Origin: UBA5189 sp035631615
GTDB lineage: Bacteria > Chloroflexota > Limnocylindria > Limnocylindrales > CSP1-4
Assembly: GCA_035631615.1 (NCBI GenBank)
Contig: DASQIK010000003.1
Coordinates: forward strand, 1 to 64,000
Direction of reading: 5' to 3'
Length of the DNA stretch: 64,000 bases
In this document: piece by piece, positions 7,974 through 16,845 of the stretch
How the letters are laid out: each line of letters begins with the position of its first letter
How positions within the stretch are numbered: position 1 is the stretch's first letter
Made by a program: the position numbers and the translations under genes
The notes under the pieces: generated by a model
What the model saw: the letters and a program-made list of their open reading frames with translations, nothing else
Told to the model about the DNA's origin: nothing
Databases searched by the model: none

Positions 7974-8330
7974 ATGACCGACACCGCCGATCCCACCACG
8001 GCCGCCGAGGCGGCGACCGCCGAGGCCACGACCCCGCCCCTGTTCGACGCCGAGCGCCGCGCCACCGAGCTCGCGATCCTCGACGCGCTGCGCGCGGTGG
8101 TCGACCCGGAGATCGGGATGAACGTGGTCGAGCTGGCGCTGATCAAGCAGATCCTGCTCGGCACGAACGAGACCGAGATCAAGATGATCCTCACCACGCC
8201 GTTCTGCCCGTACGCCGGCTCGATGATCGCCCAGGTGCAGGAGCAGGCCGAGTCGGTGGTCGAGCATCCGGTGAAGGTCACCCTCCTCGCCGAGCGCTGG
8301 GACCCGCGCGACGCGGGTCTGATGTGGTAA
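7974..8330 (+). CDS. DUF59/MIP18-family Fe-S cluster assembly factor
   Basis: This 118-residue protein has an Ala/Thr-rich N-terminal tail followed by a MIP18 (DUF59) domain. Its hallmarks are the segment ALRAVVDPEIGMNVVELALI and the ITLT..CP-type motif, here LTTPFCPYAGSMI with the conserved reactive cysteine. Members related to SufT and PaaD help mature Fe-S proteins. Here it stands outside any suf operon and 28 bases upstream of the cobalamin adenosyltransferase. Confidence 0.85.
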   Translation: MTDTADPTTAAEAATAEATTPPLFDAERRATELAILDALRAVVDPEIGMNVVELALIKQILLGTNETEIKMILTTPFCPYAGSMIAQVQEQAESVVEHPVKVTLLAERWDPRDAGLMW

Positions 8331-8358
8331 TCGTCGCGGCCTGATTGCAGAGCTGGGC

Positions 8359-9006
8359 GTGAGCGGGCGCAGCCTGATCGGATCGATCGTCGCCACGACG
8401 AAGGGCGACGACGGCACCACGGGACTCCTGTATGGCGGAACGCGGATCGGCAAGGACGACCCGCGCGCCGAGGCGTACGGCACCATCGACGAGGCCGTTG
8501 CGGCGCTCGGGCTTGCCCGCGCCAACCTCGGCGTCAAGCGTCGAACCGGGACCCTGGGGCCGTCGATCGGCGGGCTGGCGCCGCTGATCCTGCGCATCCA
8601 GCGCGAGCTGTTCGTGGTCGGCGCTGAGCTCGCGACCAACCCCGAGGCGTGGGACCGCTTGCGCGACGGCGAGACGCGCGTCTCCGAGGCGATGGTCCGG
8701 GACATCGAGCGCGACCTGGTCGAGCTGGAGCGGAACATCGAGATGCCGAGGGAGTTCGTCGTGCCCGGCGAGACCGTGACCAGCGCGGCGCTCGAGCTTG
8801 CCCGCACGATCCTCCGGCGGGCGGAGCGGCGCGCCGTGGCCCTCCAGCGCGACGGCCTCGTCCCGGGTCCCTATCTCATCCCGTACCTCAATCGCCTTGC
8901 CGACCTCGTGTGGGTCTTGGCTCGCGCGGCAGAACGTGCAGAATCACGTACGGCGACCCCGTCACGACGGCCGGTCGTCGCGACTCGAAGGGAGACAGCA
9001 TCGTGA
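8359..9006 (+). CDS. PduO-type cob(I)alamin adenosyltransferase
   Basis: The enzyme adenosylates cob(I)alamin with ATP to make coenzyme B12. The 215-residue protein has the N-terminal ATP-binding TKGDDGTTGLLYGG motif, the EAYGTIDEAVAALGLA helix, and C-terminal LARTILRRAERRAVAL and YLNRLADLVWVLAR, all typical of the PduO family. Its C-terminal 20 residues are an extra basic tail. This gene supplies corrinoid chemistry and is relevant to the B12-dependent cluster at 31.9-40.3 kb, though no linkage is shown. The GTG start has no obvious ribosome-binding site or -10 hexamer. Confidence 0.93.
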   Translation: MSGRSLIGSIVATTKGDDGTTGLLYGGTRIGKDDPRAEAYGTIDEAVAALGLARANLGVKRRTGTLGPSIGGLAPLILRIQRELFVVGAELATNPEAWDRLRDGETRVSEAMVRDIERDLVELERNIEMPREFVVPGETVTSAALELARTILRRAERRAVALQRDGLVPGPYLIPYLNRLADLVWVLARAAERAESRTATPSRRPVVATRRETAS

Positions 9007-9740
9007 CGTTCCAGGGCAATCAGGGCGACGGCAGCATCGGCGGGCCGACGCCAGGCACCATGCGCATCAACGGCGTCGACGTCCGCACCGACGCGCAGAC
9101 GAAGGGCGCCTACCTCACCCACGCCTTCTTCTGGATGTTCGCGGGCCTCCTGCTGACCGCCGGCGTGGCCGCATTCGTCCAGACCAACACGAGCCTGCTC
9201 TCGTTTGCGGCCTCGAACTTCCTGCTCCTGATCGTCGCCCAGTTCGTGCTGGTGCTCGCGATCCAGTTCGGGATCACCCGGCTGAACGCCACCGCCGCGC
9301 TCGGCATGTTCTTCGTCTACGCGGCGAGCCTCGGCATCACGATCGGGCTGATCGTGTCGCTGTACACCGGCGCCTCGGTCGCGACGGCGTTCGTCTCGGC
9401 GGCGGGCATGTTCGGGGCCGCGGCCCTGTACGGCTTCGTCACCAAGCGGTCCCTGGCCGGGCTCGGCAACCTGCTGTGGATGGGCGTGATCGGCCTGATG
9501 ATCGCGATCGCGGTGAACCTGTTCCTCGGGTCGAGCACGATCAGCCTGATCATCTCGGTGATCGGCGTCGGCCTGTTCACGGTGCTGACCGCTTACCACG
9601 TCCAGCGCATCGCCCAGGGCAACCTGGCGACCGCCCTCGGCTCGAGCGAGAAGGCCGCCGTCATCGGCGCCCTGCTCCTCTACCTGGACTTCATCAACCT
9701 GTTCTTGTTCCTGCTGCGGCTGACCGGCGGCCGCCGCTGA
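9003..9740 (+). CDS. Bax inhibitor-1/YccA-family membrane protein
   Basis: The 245-residue integral membrane protein has about seven hydrophobic segments and the UPF0005 style of the family. Recognisable parts are the AYLTHAFFWMFAGLLLTAGVA opening helix, the ATAFVSAAGMFGAAALYGFVT helix, and a last helix LLYLDFINLFLFLLRL that holds the conserved acidic residue. BI-1 relatives conduct calcium or protons and affect membrane-protein quality control in bacteria. It overlaps the adenosyltransferase stop by 4 bases. The last 61 bases also encode the tail of the convergent cyclic-di-GMP gene. Confidence 0.9.
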   Translation: MTFQGNQGDGSIGGPTPGTMRINGVDVRTDAQTKGAYLTHAFFWMFAGLLLTAGVAAFVQTNTSLLSFAASNFLLLIVAQFVLVLAIQFGITRLNATAALGMFFVYAASLGITIGLIVSLYTGASVATAFVSAAGMFGAAALYGFVTKRSLAGLGNLLWMGVIGLMIAIAVNLFLGSSTISLIISVIGVGLFTVLTAYHVQRIAQGNLATALGSSEKAAVIGALLLYLDFINLFLFLLRLTGGRR

Positions 9741-12700
9741 TCCGCGCGCCGATCGAGGCGCCGGCTGACGAAGCCACCGATCCGAACCGGGTCGGCGGGG
9801 TGGGCCCAGACGAAGCCCTGGCCCATGTCGCAGCCCAGCTCGCGGAGCCGGCGCGCCTGCTCCTCCGTCTCGATGCCCTCGGCGACGACGGTGATGCCGA
9901 GCCCGTGGGCGAGTGACACGACCGCGCGCACGATGCCGACGTTCGGGTCCTGGACGTCGAGGTCCGTGACGAACGAGCGGTCGATCTTGATCGTGTCGAG
10001 CGGCAGCTGGCGCAGGTACGCGAGCGAGGAATAGCCGGTCCCGAAGTCGTCGAGGACGACCCGGACGCCGAGCGCGCGCAGCTGCTGGAGGACGGCGAGG
10101 CTCGCCTCGGAGCGGTCCATGACGCTGCTCTCGGTGATCTCGAGCTCGAGCGCACATGGCTCGAGGCCGCTTGTCTGGAGCACCTGCCTGATTCCGTTGG
10201 CGAGATCCGGATCGAGGAACTGGCGGGGCGACAGGTTCACGCTCATGACGAGGTTCTCGTCGGGCCAGCGCGAGCGCCACAGCTGCGCCTGGCGACACGA
10301 CTTCTCGAGGATGACCCGGCCGATCGCAACGATCAGCTCGGACTCCTCGGCGAGGGCGATGAAGTCGACCGGGAGCACGAGCCCGCGCGACGGATGCTGC
10401 CAGCGAGCGAGCGCCTCGAAGCCGACGACCCGGCTGGTGCGCAGGTCGAGGATCGGCTGGTAGTGGACGGTCAGCTCGTCGCGCTCGAGGGCCGACCACA
10501 GCTCGGCCTCGACGTCGAGGCGCTCGCGGGCGTGCCGGCTGCTGAGCGGGTCGAACCGGGCGATGCGCTGGGTCGGGTTGCGCTTCGCGCCCACGAGGGC
10601 GATCTCGGCCTCCTGCAGGATGTCGCCGCCGCCGGAGCTGCCCGGCGCCCCGACCGCTATGCCCATGCTCGCGCTGATGAACCACGTCCGGCCGTCGAGG
10701 TCGAACGGCGGCTTGAGCTCGAGCTGGACACGCTCGGCCACGGCCATGGCCGCGTCCGCGTCGGTGTTCGGGAGGAGCACGGCGAACGCGTCGCCTCCGA
10801 ATCGGGCCAATGTGTCGTTCGCCCCGAGCGCTCGCAGGATTCGCTGCCCGACCTCGCGGAGGACGCGATCACCCGCCGCGTGGCCGAGGCTCTCGTTGAC
10901 GATCTCGAACCGGTCGAGGTCGAGGAGGAGCACGGCGATGGGCAGGCGCTCGGCGCCGACCAGCGGCTTCGCGACCGCGTCGACGACGCGTTGGATGAGC
11001 GTCTCGCGGGTCGGGAGCCCGGTGACCGGATCTCGGGGTGAGAGCGCCTGCTCGTGCAGGCGGGCGTTCTCGAGGGCGATCGAGGCCAGCTGCGCGAACT
11101 TGGTGAGGGCATCGACCTCGGGCTGCCGGAAGACGCGCTCGGTCGTGCCCGACGCGAGGCCCAGCACGCCGACGACGCGCCCGCCCACGGTGAGCGGGAC
11201 GCCGACGCACGCGCCGATCCTGCCCTCGAAGACCGGCGACCGGCCCTCGAACGCGTCGTAGTCATCGACCGCGAACGGCCGCCCGGTGCGGAAGACGTGG
11301 CCGCCGACGCCCCGACCGACCGGCATCTCGAAGCCGATGAAGTCGGCCATCACGCCGATCGCGGCGCGGACGGTGATGTGGTCCTCGCCCGGCTCGCCGA
11401 GGTAGACGTAGCCGGTGCGCACGCCGAGCAGCCGGGCGGCGCGGTTCAGGATCGAGTCGAGGAGCTCCTCCGCGCCCAGGCCGTCGAGCAGGCCCATCGC
11501 CGTCTCGTCGAGCGCGGCGACCAGCTGGTCGCGCGAGTTGCGGAATGGCGCGCCCTTGGCGAGGAACAGGGCCTGGTCCGCGGTCTCGACCAGGGTGTCC
11601 TTGTCGGTCGCGTCGTCCGGGTGGCAGGCGACACCGACGCTGATCGCGACATGCGGGCCGCCGCTCTCGTCGGGGATCGCATCGATCGACGCGCGGATCC
11701 GGCGCGCGACCTCCTCCGCCGCCTGCCGGCCGACGTCGGGCAGGATCACGGCGAACTCGTCGCCGCCGTAGCGGTAGGCGCGATCGCCCTGCCGGATGCA
11801 CGTCTCGATCGCCCGGCTGACCGCGACGAGGAGATCATCGCCCGCCGGGTGGCCGTTGCGGTCGTTGTAGCCCTTGAACCGGTCGAGATCCATCATCAGG
11901 ACGGCGACCTGCCGCGTCGGCGTGCCGGCGATGAAGCCCTGCAGCTCGCGCTGGAAGGCGCCGTGGTTGCGCAGCCCCGTGAGCGCGTCGCGCTCCGCCT
12001 GGACCTTGACCTCGTCGTGCGCGTCGGCGTTGCGCAGCGCAATGGCCGCCTGGGCCGCGAACAGCTTGGTCAGCTCGAACTCGTTCTGGCTGTAGTGGGA
12101 CTCGGCCTCGCCCATTCGCCCGATGTTGAGCGTGCCCAGGACCTCGCCGTCGCCCATCAGCGGGACGACGACCATCGATTCGGGCTCGAACGGCGTGCCC
12201 GGGATCTGGACCGAGCGCGGGTCCAGATGGGCGTCGTTGGCGAGCACCGGCTCGTGATGGTCGACCGCCCAGCCGGTCAGCCCGGTGCCGAGGGGCGCGT
12301 CGTAGCCGAGGATCAGCTCGGCGAAGCGGTCGCGGGCGATGACCGGGCGGCGCACGCCGCGCTCCTTGTCGATCCGGTAGATCGTCAGCGAGTCGTAGGT
12401 GACCACCGTCTTCAGGGAGTCGGCGATCATCTCGAGGACGCCGGTCGGGTCGAGGGTCGACAGCAGTCGCTCGTTGACCGCCATCAGCCGGCGCTGGCTC
12501 ACGAGCTGGTGCTCGAGCTCGGCCTGCTGGGTCCGCAGCTGCTCCAGCCGTTCGGCGTTGACGAGCGCCTGCGCGGCCGCACCGGCGAAGATGCTGAGGG
12601 TGGTCTCGTCGTCCGGGCGGAACCGGTCGCGCCCGAGCCGAGACGCGACGACGATGCCGTGGACGTGGTCCTCGTGGGTCATCGGCACGACGAGCATCGA

Positions 12701-13837
12701 CTCCGGCCCGGACGTGTCGCCGACGATGAGGCTGCGCGCGTCGGCATGGGCATCGCCCAACAGGAGAGGCTCGCCGTGCTCGGCGACCCACCCGGTCAGG
12801 CCTTCGCCGATCCGCACCCGCAGCATCTCCGGCTCGGGGTCCGGGCGGCCCATGAAGATGCCCTGGAACGCGATCGGCTCGCACCAGCCGGTGGCGTGGT
12901 CGACCCGGTAGACGCGCAGCGTGTCGTACGAGATGAGGGCGTGCGCCTCGGCGACGATCGTCTCGCCGATGCCGCGCGTGTCCTGGATGCTGGAGAGGCG
13001 CGCCGAGAGGTCCTGGATCGCCCGGAGGCGCGCGGCGAGATCCTCCACCGATGCCATGAGCCGGGCGTTGCCGATGGCCGTCGCCACGGTGTCGCCGAAG
13101 CTCCGTGCCAGCGCGACCTCGTCGTCGGTCCACTCGTACGGGTCGTGGTGATAGAGGACGAGCAGGGCGAGCGGAGCGCCGCGGAAGACCGCCGGCACGA
13201 AGCACAGCGACTTGATCCCGTTCGCGGCGTACAGCTTGCGCATGCCGGCCGTGAGATGCGAGTCCGCGGCGTTCGGGTAGACGATGACCTCGCGGCGCCG
13301 CAGTGCCTCGAAGCCTGCAAGGTGTGAGTCATGCGTCGCAGCCGCGACGGTCTCCTCGATGGCGCTCGGGAACTCCCGCCGCGCCACGAGCTCGAGAGGA
13401 TGCTCCCGGGTCGCGTGCCACAGCCAGAGGCCGGCGCGATCCGCGTGGAACAGCCGGACCGAGTTCTCGAGGACCTCCTCGAGGACGGGCTGCAGGCCGT
13501 CCGAGCCGGACAGCTCGGAGGCGAGGCGGCGCAGCGCGTCGGTGCTCGTCGCGCCTGCGTTCCGGGCCGGCTGGATCTGGCGCAGCCCGGAGCTCGTCGC
13601 GCTCCCGGTGCGGCGCGCGGCGCCATCCGCGGTTCGTCGCTCGCGGCCCTCGAGCAGCTGCTGCAGGTCGCCGCGGCGCAGGCGAACCTCCCGATGCGGA
13701 CCGTGCCGCAGCGACGGCAGGTCGCCGCGTGCGCACCATGCTCGGACCGTGTCGCGATGCACCCCGGCGAGCCGGGCGGCCTCTGATAGCGTGATCAGCT
13801 CGGCGGCCGGCGTGGCCGGTCGCGCAGCGAGTGCCAT
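9680..13837 (-). CDS. giant HTH-GAF-GGDEF-GAF-GGDEF-EAL cyclic-di-GMP signalling protein
   Basis: The 1385-residue cytoplasmic protein starts with a MerR/excisionase-like helix-turn-helix (about 15-63: LSEAARLAGVHRDTVRAW). It then has three GAF domains (roughly 90-250, 260-430, 440-600) and a first GGDEF domain with an intact RYGGDEFAV active site near residue 690. A fourth GAF domain follows (about 790-930). The second GGDEF domain is degenerate (RFGGDAFAV, near 1016). The EAL domain (about 1115-1360) has GFEALARW, NLSPRQFLDP, ELEITES and DDFGTGYSSL, all consistent with a working phosphodiesterase. It can probably both make and degrade cyclic di-GMP under control of the GAF sensors. A DNA-binding head on such a protein is unusual. 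The ATG at 13837 lacks a clear ribosome-binding site. Confidence 0.93.
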   Translation of the reverse strand: MALAARPATPAAELITLSEAARLAGVHRDTVRAWCARGDLPSLRHGPHREVRLRRGDLQQLLEGRERRTADGAARRTGSATSSGLRQIQPARNAGATSTDALRRLASELSGSDGLQPVLEEVLENSVRLFHADRAGLWLWHATREHPLELVARREFPSAIEETVAAATHDSHLAGFEALRRREVIVYPNAADSHLTAGMRKLYAANGIKSLCFVPAVFRGAPLALLVLYHHDPYEWTDDEVALARSFGDTVATAIGNARLMASVEDLAARLRAIQDLSARLSSIQDTRGIGETIVAEAHALISYDTLRVYRVDHATGWCEPIAFQGIFMGRPDPEPEMLRVRIGEGLTGWVAEHGEPLLLGDAHADARSLIVGDTSGPESMLVVPMTHEDHVHGIVVASRLGRDRFRPDDETTLSIFAGAAAQALVNAERLEQLRTQQAELEHQLVSQRRLMAVNERLLSTLDPTGVLEMIADSLKTVVTYDSLTIYRIDKERGVRRPVIARDRFAELILGYDAPLGTGLTGWAVDHHEPVLANDAHLDPRSVQIPGTPFEPESMVVVPLMGDGEVLGTLNIGRMGEAESHYSQNEFELTKLFAAQAAIALRNADAHDEVKVQAERDALTGLRNHGAFQRELQGFIAGTPTRQVAVLMMDLDRFKGYNDRNGHPAGDDLLVAVSRAIETCIRQGDRAYRYGGDEFAVILPDVGRQAAEEVARRIRASIDAIPDESGGPHVAISVGVACHPDDATDKDTLVETADQALFLAKGAPFRNSRDQLVAALDETAMGLLDGLGAEELLDSILNRAARLLGVRTGYVYLGEPGEDHITVRAAIGVMADFIGFEMPVGRGVGGHVFRTGRPFAVDDYDAFEGRSPVFEGRIGACVGVPLTVGGRVVGVLGLASGTTERVFRQPEVDALTKFAQLASIALENARLHEQALSPRDPVTGLPTRETLIQRVVDAVAKPLVGAERLPIAVLLLDLDRFEIVNESLGHAAGDRVLREVGQRILRALGANDTLARFGGDAFAVLLPNTDADAAMAVAERVQLELKPPFDLDGRTWFISASMGIAVGAPGSSGGGDILQEAEIALVGAKRNPTQRIARFDPLSSRHARERLDVEAELWSALERDELTVHYQPILDLRTSRVVGFEALARWQHPSRGLVLPVDFIALAEESELIVAIGRVILEKSCRQAQLWRSRWPDENLVMSVNLSPRQFLDPDLANGIRQVLQTSGLEPCALELEITESSVMDRSEASLAVLQQLRALGVRVVLDDFGTGYSSLAYLRQLPLDTIKIDRSFVTDLDVQDPNVGIVRAVVSLAHGLGITVVAEGIETEEQARRLRELGCDMGQGFVWAHPADPVRIGGFVSRRLDRRADQRRPPVSRSRNKNRLMKSR

Positions 13838-13983
13838 CGGGCTCGGCGCAGCTCCTGTTGACACCGGATCGCGGTGCCGATGGCGCGGTGCGGACGTGCA
13901 CCCCGCCTGATTGCGGAACCGTACGGTGCGGTTCGGTTCGGAACGATAGGAAAGGAGTACCGAACGTCGGGACCGAATCCCGA
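13838..13983 (-). promoter_or_regulatory. intergenic region upstream of the cyclic-di-GMP gene
   Basis: This 146-base gap contains a TTCGG-rich cluster: GTTCGG at 13931, GTTCGGAAC at 13936-13944, and CCGAAC at 13960-13965 in inverted orientation. It may be an operator for the HTH head of the downstream protein. I see no consensus promoter. Confidence 0.25.
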
Positions 13984-14784
13984 TCAGACGAGCGTGGCCG
14001 GGGCCAGGTCCGCGATCGAAGCCAGGACGGCGTCGGCGAGCGGCTCCAGCTCGTGGCGCTCCGCGACGCCCGTCAGCACGCCGATCGTGCGGCCGGCCCG
14101 AGCCGCCCGACTCATGCGCAGGTCCGCCGGTGAATCGCCGACGACGGCCGTGCGCGCTGGCGGGATCCCGAGCACGCGGCACAGGTGGAGGACCGGATGG
14201 GGCGCGGGCTTGTTCGGGATGCCGTCGTCGGCGCACACGATGGCGCTCATCTCGCCCTCGATGCCGAGGGCCGTGAGCGTCCGCTCCGTCGGATCCCGGT
14301 CGTCGCTCGTGGCGACGGCGAACGCACCGACGATCGGCCGAAGGCGCGCCAGCAGGGCGGGGAGGTCGGTGACCGGCTGGGCCAGCCCGACCGGGTCGGG
14401 AGCGTGCCAGGCCGCCGCGATGGCTCCCGCGGCCTGCCCGCGCGATACGTCGTGCTCGATGACGAAGGCCTGGACGTGTTCGCGGATGCGCGACATCGGC
14501 GTCGCCGCGAGCAGGCCATGGGCGTGCACCAGCCCGGTCGCAGGTTCGACACCAAGGAGCTGGTACAGGCCGGTGCGCAGCCGGCGCCCGGTCGCCGCCT
14601 CCAGGCGATCTGCGAGGTCGCCCACCCACGCGCCCCACATCGCGTGGAACTCGATCAGCGTCCCGTCCTTGTCGAAGACGAGCAGATCGATCCCGTCGAG
14701 GAGGTCCGAACGTCCTGGTCGGACCGGCCGTGCGTTGTCGGCTGCGCGGACTGGCTCACGGACGTTCCGGGTACGTTCGGTCAT
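13984..14784 (-). CDS. HAD-family phosphatase
   Basis: The 266-residue protein has HAD motif I (VFDKDGTLIEF with both catalytic aspartates), a helical cap inserted after it, motif II (VATSDDRD), the motif III lysine in GIPNKPAPHP, and motif IV VVGDSPADL. The layout matches phosphoglycolate-phosphatase-like HAD hydrolases. It follows the ABC importer genes on the same strand after 62 bases and may dephosphorylate an imported compound; this link is positional only. The first 25 residues before the domain are basic and probably disordered, so the true start could be slightly downstream. Confidence 0.85.
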   Translation of the reverse strand: MTERTRNVREPVRAADNARPVRPGRSDLLDGIDLLVFDKDGTLIEFHAMWGAWVGDLADRLEAATGRRLRTGLYQLLGVEPATGLVHAHGLLAATPMSRIREHVQAFVIEHDVSRGQAAGAIAAAWHAPDPVGLAQPVTDLPALLARLRPIVGAFAVATSDDRDPTERTLTALGIEGEMSAIVCADDGIPNKPAPHPVLHLCRVLGIPPARTAVVGDSPADLRMSRAARAGRTIGVLTGVAERHELEPLADAVLASIADLAPATLV

Positions 14785-14846
14785 CCGCTCGCCGGCGCCT
14801 TCGCCTGGACCGACCGGAACCGCCGAAGCAGTCTCTTGGTCCAGCC

Positions 14847-15953
14847 CTATGCCTCGGCGATCAGCGCCTCGACCGAGTCGAGCGGCGCCTTCACGTCGAG
14901 CACGAGCGGGCCGTCCGCAGGGAAGCTGAGCGTCGCGGTCTCGCCGATCGCAGGCAGCTTGAGCGTCGGCTCGTTGAATTCGTCCAGTGACACGATCGGG
15001 CCGTCGTCGCCGATGCGGATGCGGATCCGCACGATGGAGCCGAGGAAGCTGACCTCGGCGACCTTGCCGACCAGGCGGTTGGCCCCGCCCGCCTCACCGA
15101 GAGACGCCATCTCAGGCCGGAGCGCCACGTTGACCTGCCGGCCGGCCTCGCCGGTGAATGCCCGGCCAACCCGGATCGGCTGGGCGGCCACCGTCAGCTC
15201 ACCGCGCTCGGCGTTGACGATGCTCGCGGGCATGATGTTGAGCTGGCCGACGAACGACGCCACGAATGGGGTGGTCGGGAAGTTGTAGATCTCGAACGGG
15301 GTCCCGACCTGCTCCATCCGGCCCTCACTCATGACGACAACGCGGTCGGATAGCGAGAGCGCCTCTTCCTGGTCGTGCGTCACGTACACGGTGGTGATGC
15401 CGAGCTGGCGCTGGATGGACCGGATCTCCTGGCGGAGCGCAACACGGATCTTTGCGTCGAGGGCGGACAGGGGTTCGTCGAGCAGGAGCACGGCCGGCTC
15501 GATCGCCAGCGCGCGGGCCAGGGCGACGCGCTGCTGCTGGCCACCGGACAGCTGGTACGGGTAGCGCTTGCCCTTGTCCGGCAGGTTCACGATCTCGAGC
15601 AGCTCGCCGACGCGCTTCTCGATCTCGTCCTTGGGCTGCTTCCGGATCGACATGCCGAAGGCGATGTTCTGGCCGACGGTCATGTTCGGGAACAGGGCGT
15701 ACGACTGGAACACCATGCCGACGTTGCGCTGGTTCGGCGATCGATCGGTGATGTCCTTGCCGTCGAGCGTGATGGTGCCCTCGCTCGGGCGCTCGAAGCC
15801 CGCGATCATCCGGAGCGTCGTGGTCTTGCCGCAGCCGCTCGGCCCGAGGAACGACACGAACTCGCCCTTCTCCGCGGCGAGCGAGAAGTCCTCGACGGCG
15901 ACGGTGCCGCCGACGAAGGCCTTCCGCACGTGGGTGAGCTCCAGGTACGCCAT
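14847..15953 (-). CDS. ABC importer ATPase (PotA/FbpC type)
   Basis: The 368-residue protein couples ATP hydrolysis to import. Walker A is GPSGCGKTT (37-45), the Q-loop is VFQSYALFP, the signature is LSGGQQQRV, Walker B is VLLLDEPLSALD, and the switch histidine is in VTHDQEEA. The C-terminal 120 residues form a TOBE regulatory domain. This length and layout are typical of spermidine/putrescine, iron(III) or aminoethylphosphonate importers. It is the last importer gene of the operon, after a 22-base gap from the second permease. Confidence 0.93.
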   Translation of the reverse strand: MAYLELTHVRKAFVGGTVAVEDFSLAAEKGEFVSFLGPSGCGKTTTLRMIAGFERPSEGTITLDGKDITDRSPNQRNVGMVFQSYALFPNMTVGQNIAFGMSIRKQPKDEIEKRVGELLEIVNLPDKGKRYPYQLSGGQQQRVALARALAIEPAVLLLDEPLSALDAKIRVALRQEIRSIQRQLGITTVYVTHDQEEALSLSDRVVVMSEGRMEQVGTPFEIYNFPTTPFVASFVGQLNIMPASIVNAERGELTVAAQPIRVGRAFTGEAGRQVNVALRPEMASLGEAGGANRLVGKVAEVSFLGSIVRIRIRIGDDGPIVSLDEFNEPTLKLPAIGETATLSFPADGPLVLDVKAPLDSVEALIAEA

Positions 15954-15975
15954 TCGCCTGCTCCTCAGCTTGCCG

Positions 15976-16845
15976 TCAATGCGCGCCGGCGACCTGGATT
16001 CGATCGCGCGATCCCCGCCCGATGAATCCGATGAGGCCCATGGCGATCCAGGTGATGCCGAAGCTGACGAGCGTGACCGCCGCCTGCTCGTACGGGTCGT
16101 GATCGCCGAGGATCGAGAGGAATGGGGCGAACGTCTGCCGCCCGAGGAAGGTTGCGATCGTGAACTCGCCCACGACGATGGCGACCGTGAGGAACGCTCC
16201 GGCGAGGATCGCCACGCGCAGGTTCGGCAGGATCACCGACCACATGATCCGCGGCCAGCTCGCGCCCAGGCTCTGTGACGCCTCCGTCAGCGTCCGGATG
16301 TCGATCGACCGCAGCCCGGTGTCGACCGCCCGGTACATGTACGGGAACGACAGCACGATGTACGCGCACACCATCAGCACGTCGTTGCCGATGTTGGTCT
16401 GGGTCAGGAACACGGGCGGATGGCTGTACGTGTTCAGCAGCCCGAACACGAGGATGACCGGCGGGACCACGAACGGCAGGAGCGTCACGAACTCCACGTA
16501 CGGCCGCAGTCGCGGGAGCCGGAGCCGGACCCAGTACGCGGTCGGCACGATCAGCGCAACGCTGCCGATCACCGTCAGGATCGCGACGACGAACGAGTAG
16601 CCCAGCGCCCCGAGGAGCTCGCTGTCGGTGACCGTCGTGACAAAGGCGTCGCCGAACGGCGGCCGCTTGAGCGAGAAGATGAGCGTCGCGAACAGCGGCA
16701 CGAAGAAGTACAGGAACCCGAGCAGGAAGACGATCCACCACACGATGGACCCGAGCCGACGGGGTCGCGGCTTCGTTCGTCGCGGGGCGTTTCCCTCGAT
16801 GCTGTCGAGCGCGCCCGGCGCCCGGGGGCCAAAACCGACGGTCAT
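15976..16845 (-). CDS. ABC importer permease 2 (PotC-like)
   Basis: The 289-residue membrane protein has six predicted membrane helices. The binding-protein-dependent transport signature is the cytoplasmic EASQSLGASWPRIMWSVILP loop, the EAA motif that docks on the ATPase. The N-terminal 30 residues are basic and cytoplasmic. Its start overlaps the stop of permease 1 by 4 bases. Confidence 0.92.
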   Translation of the reverse strand: MTVGFGPRAPGALDSIEGNAPRRTKPRPRRLGSIVWWIVFLLGFLYFFVPLFATLIFSLKRPPFGDAFVTTVTDSELLGALGYSFVVAILTVIGSVALIVPTAYWVRLRLPRLRPYVEFVTLLPFVVPPVILVFGLLNTYSHPPVFLTQTNIGNDVLMVCAYIVLSFPYMYRAVDTGLRSIDIRTLTEASQSLGASWPRIMWSVILPNLRVAILAGAFLTVAIVVGEFTIATFLGRQTFAPFLSILGDHDPYEQAAVTLVSFGITWIAMGLIGFIGRGSRDRIQVAGAH

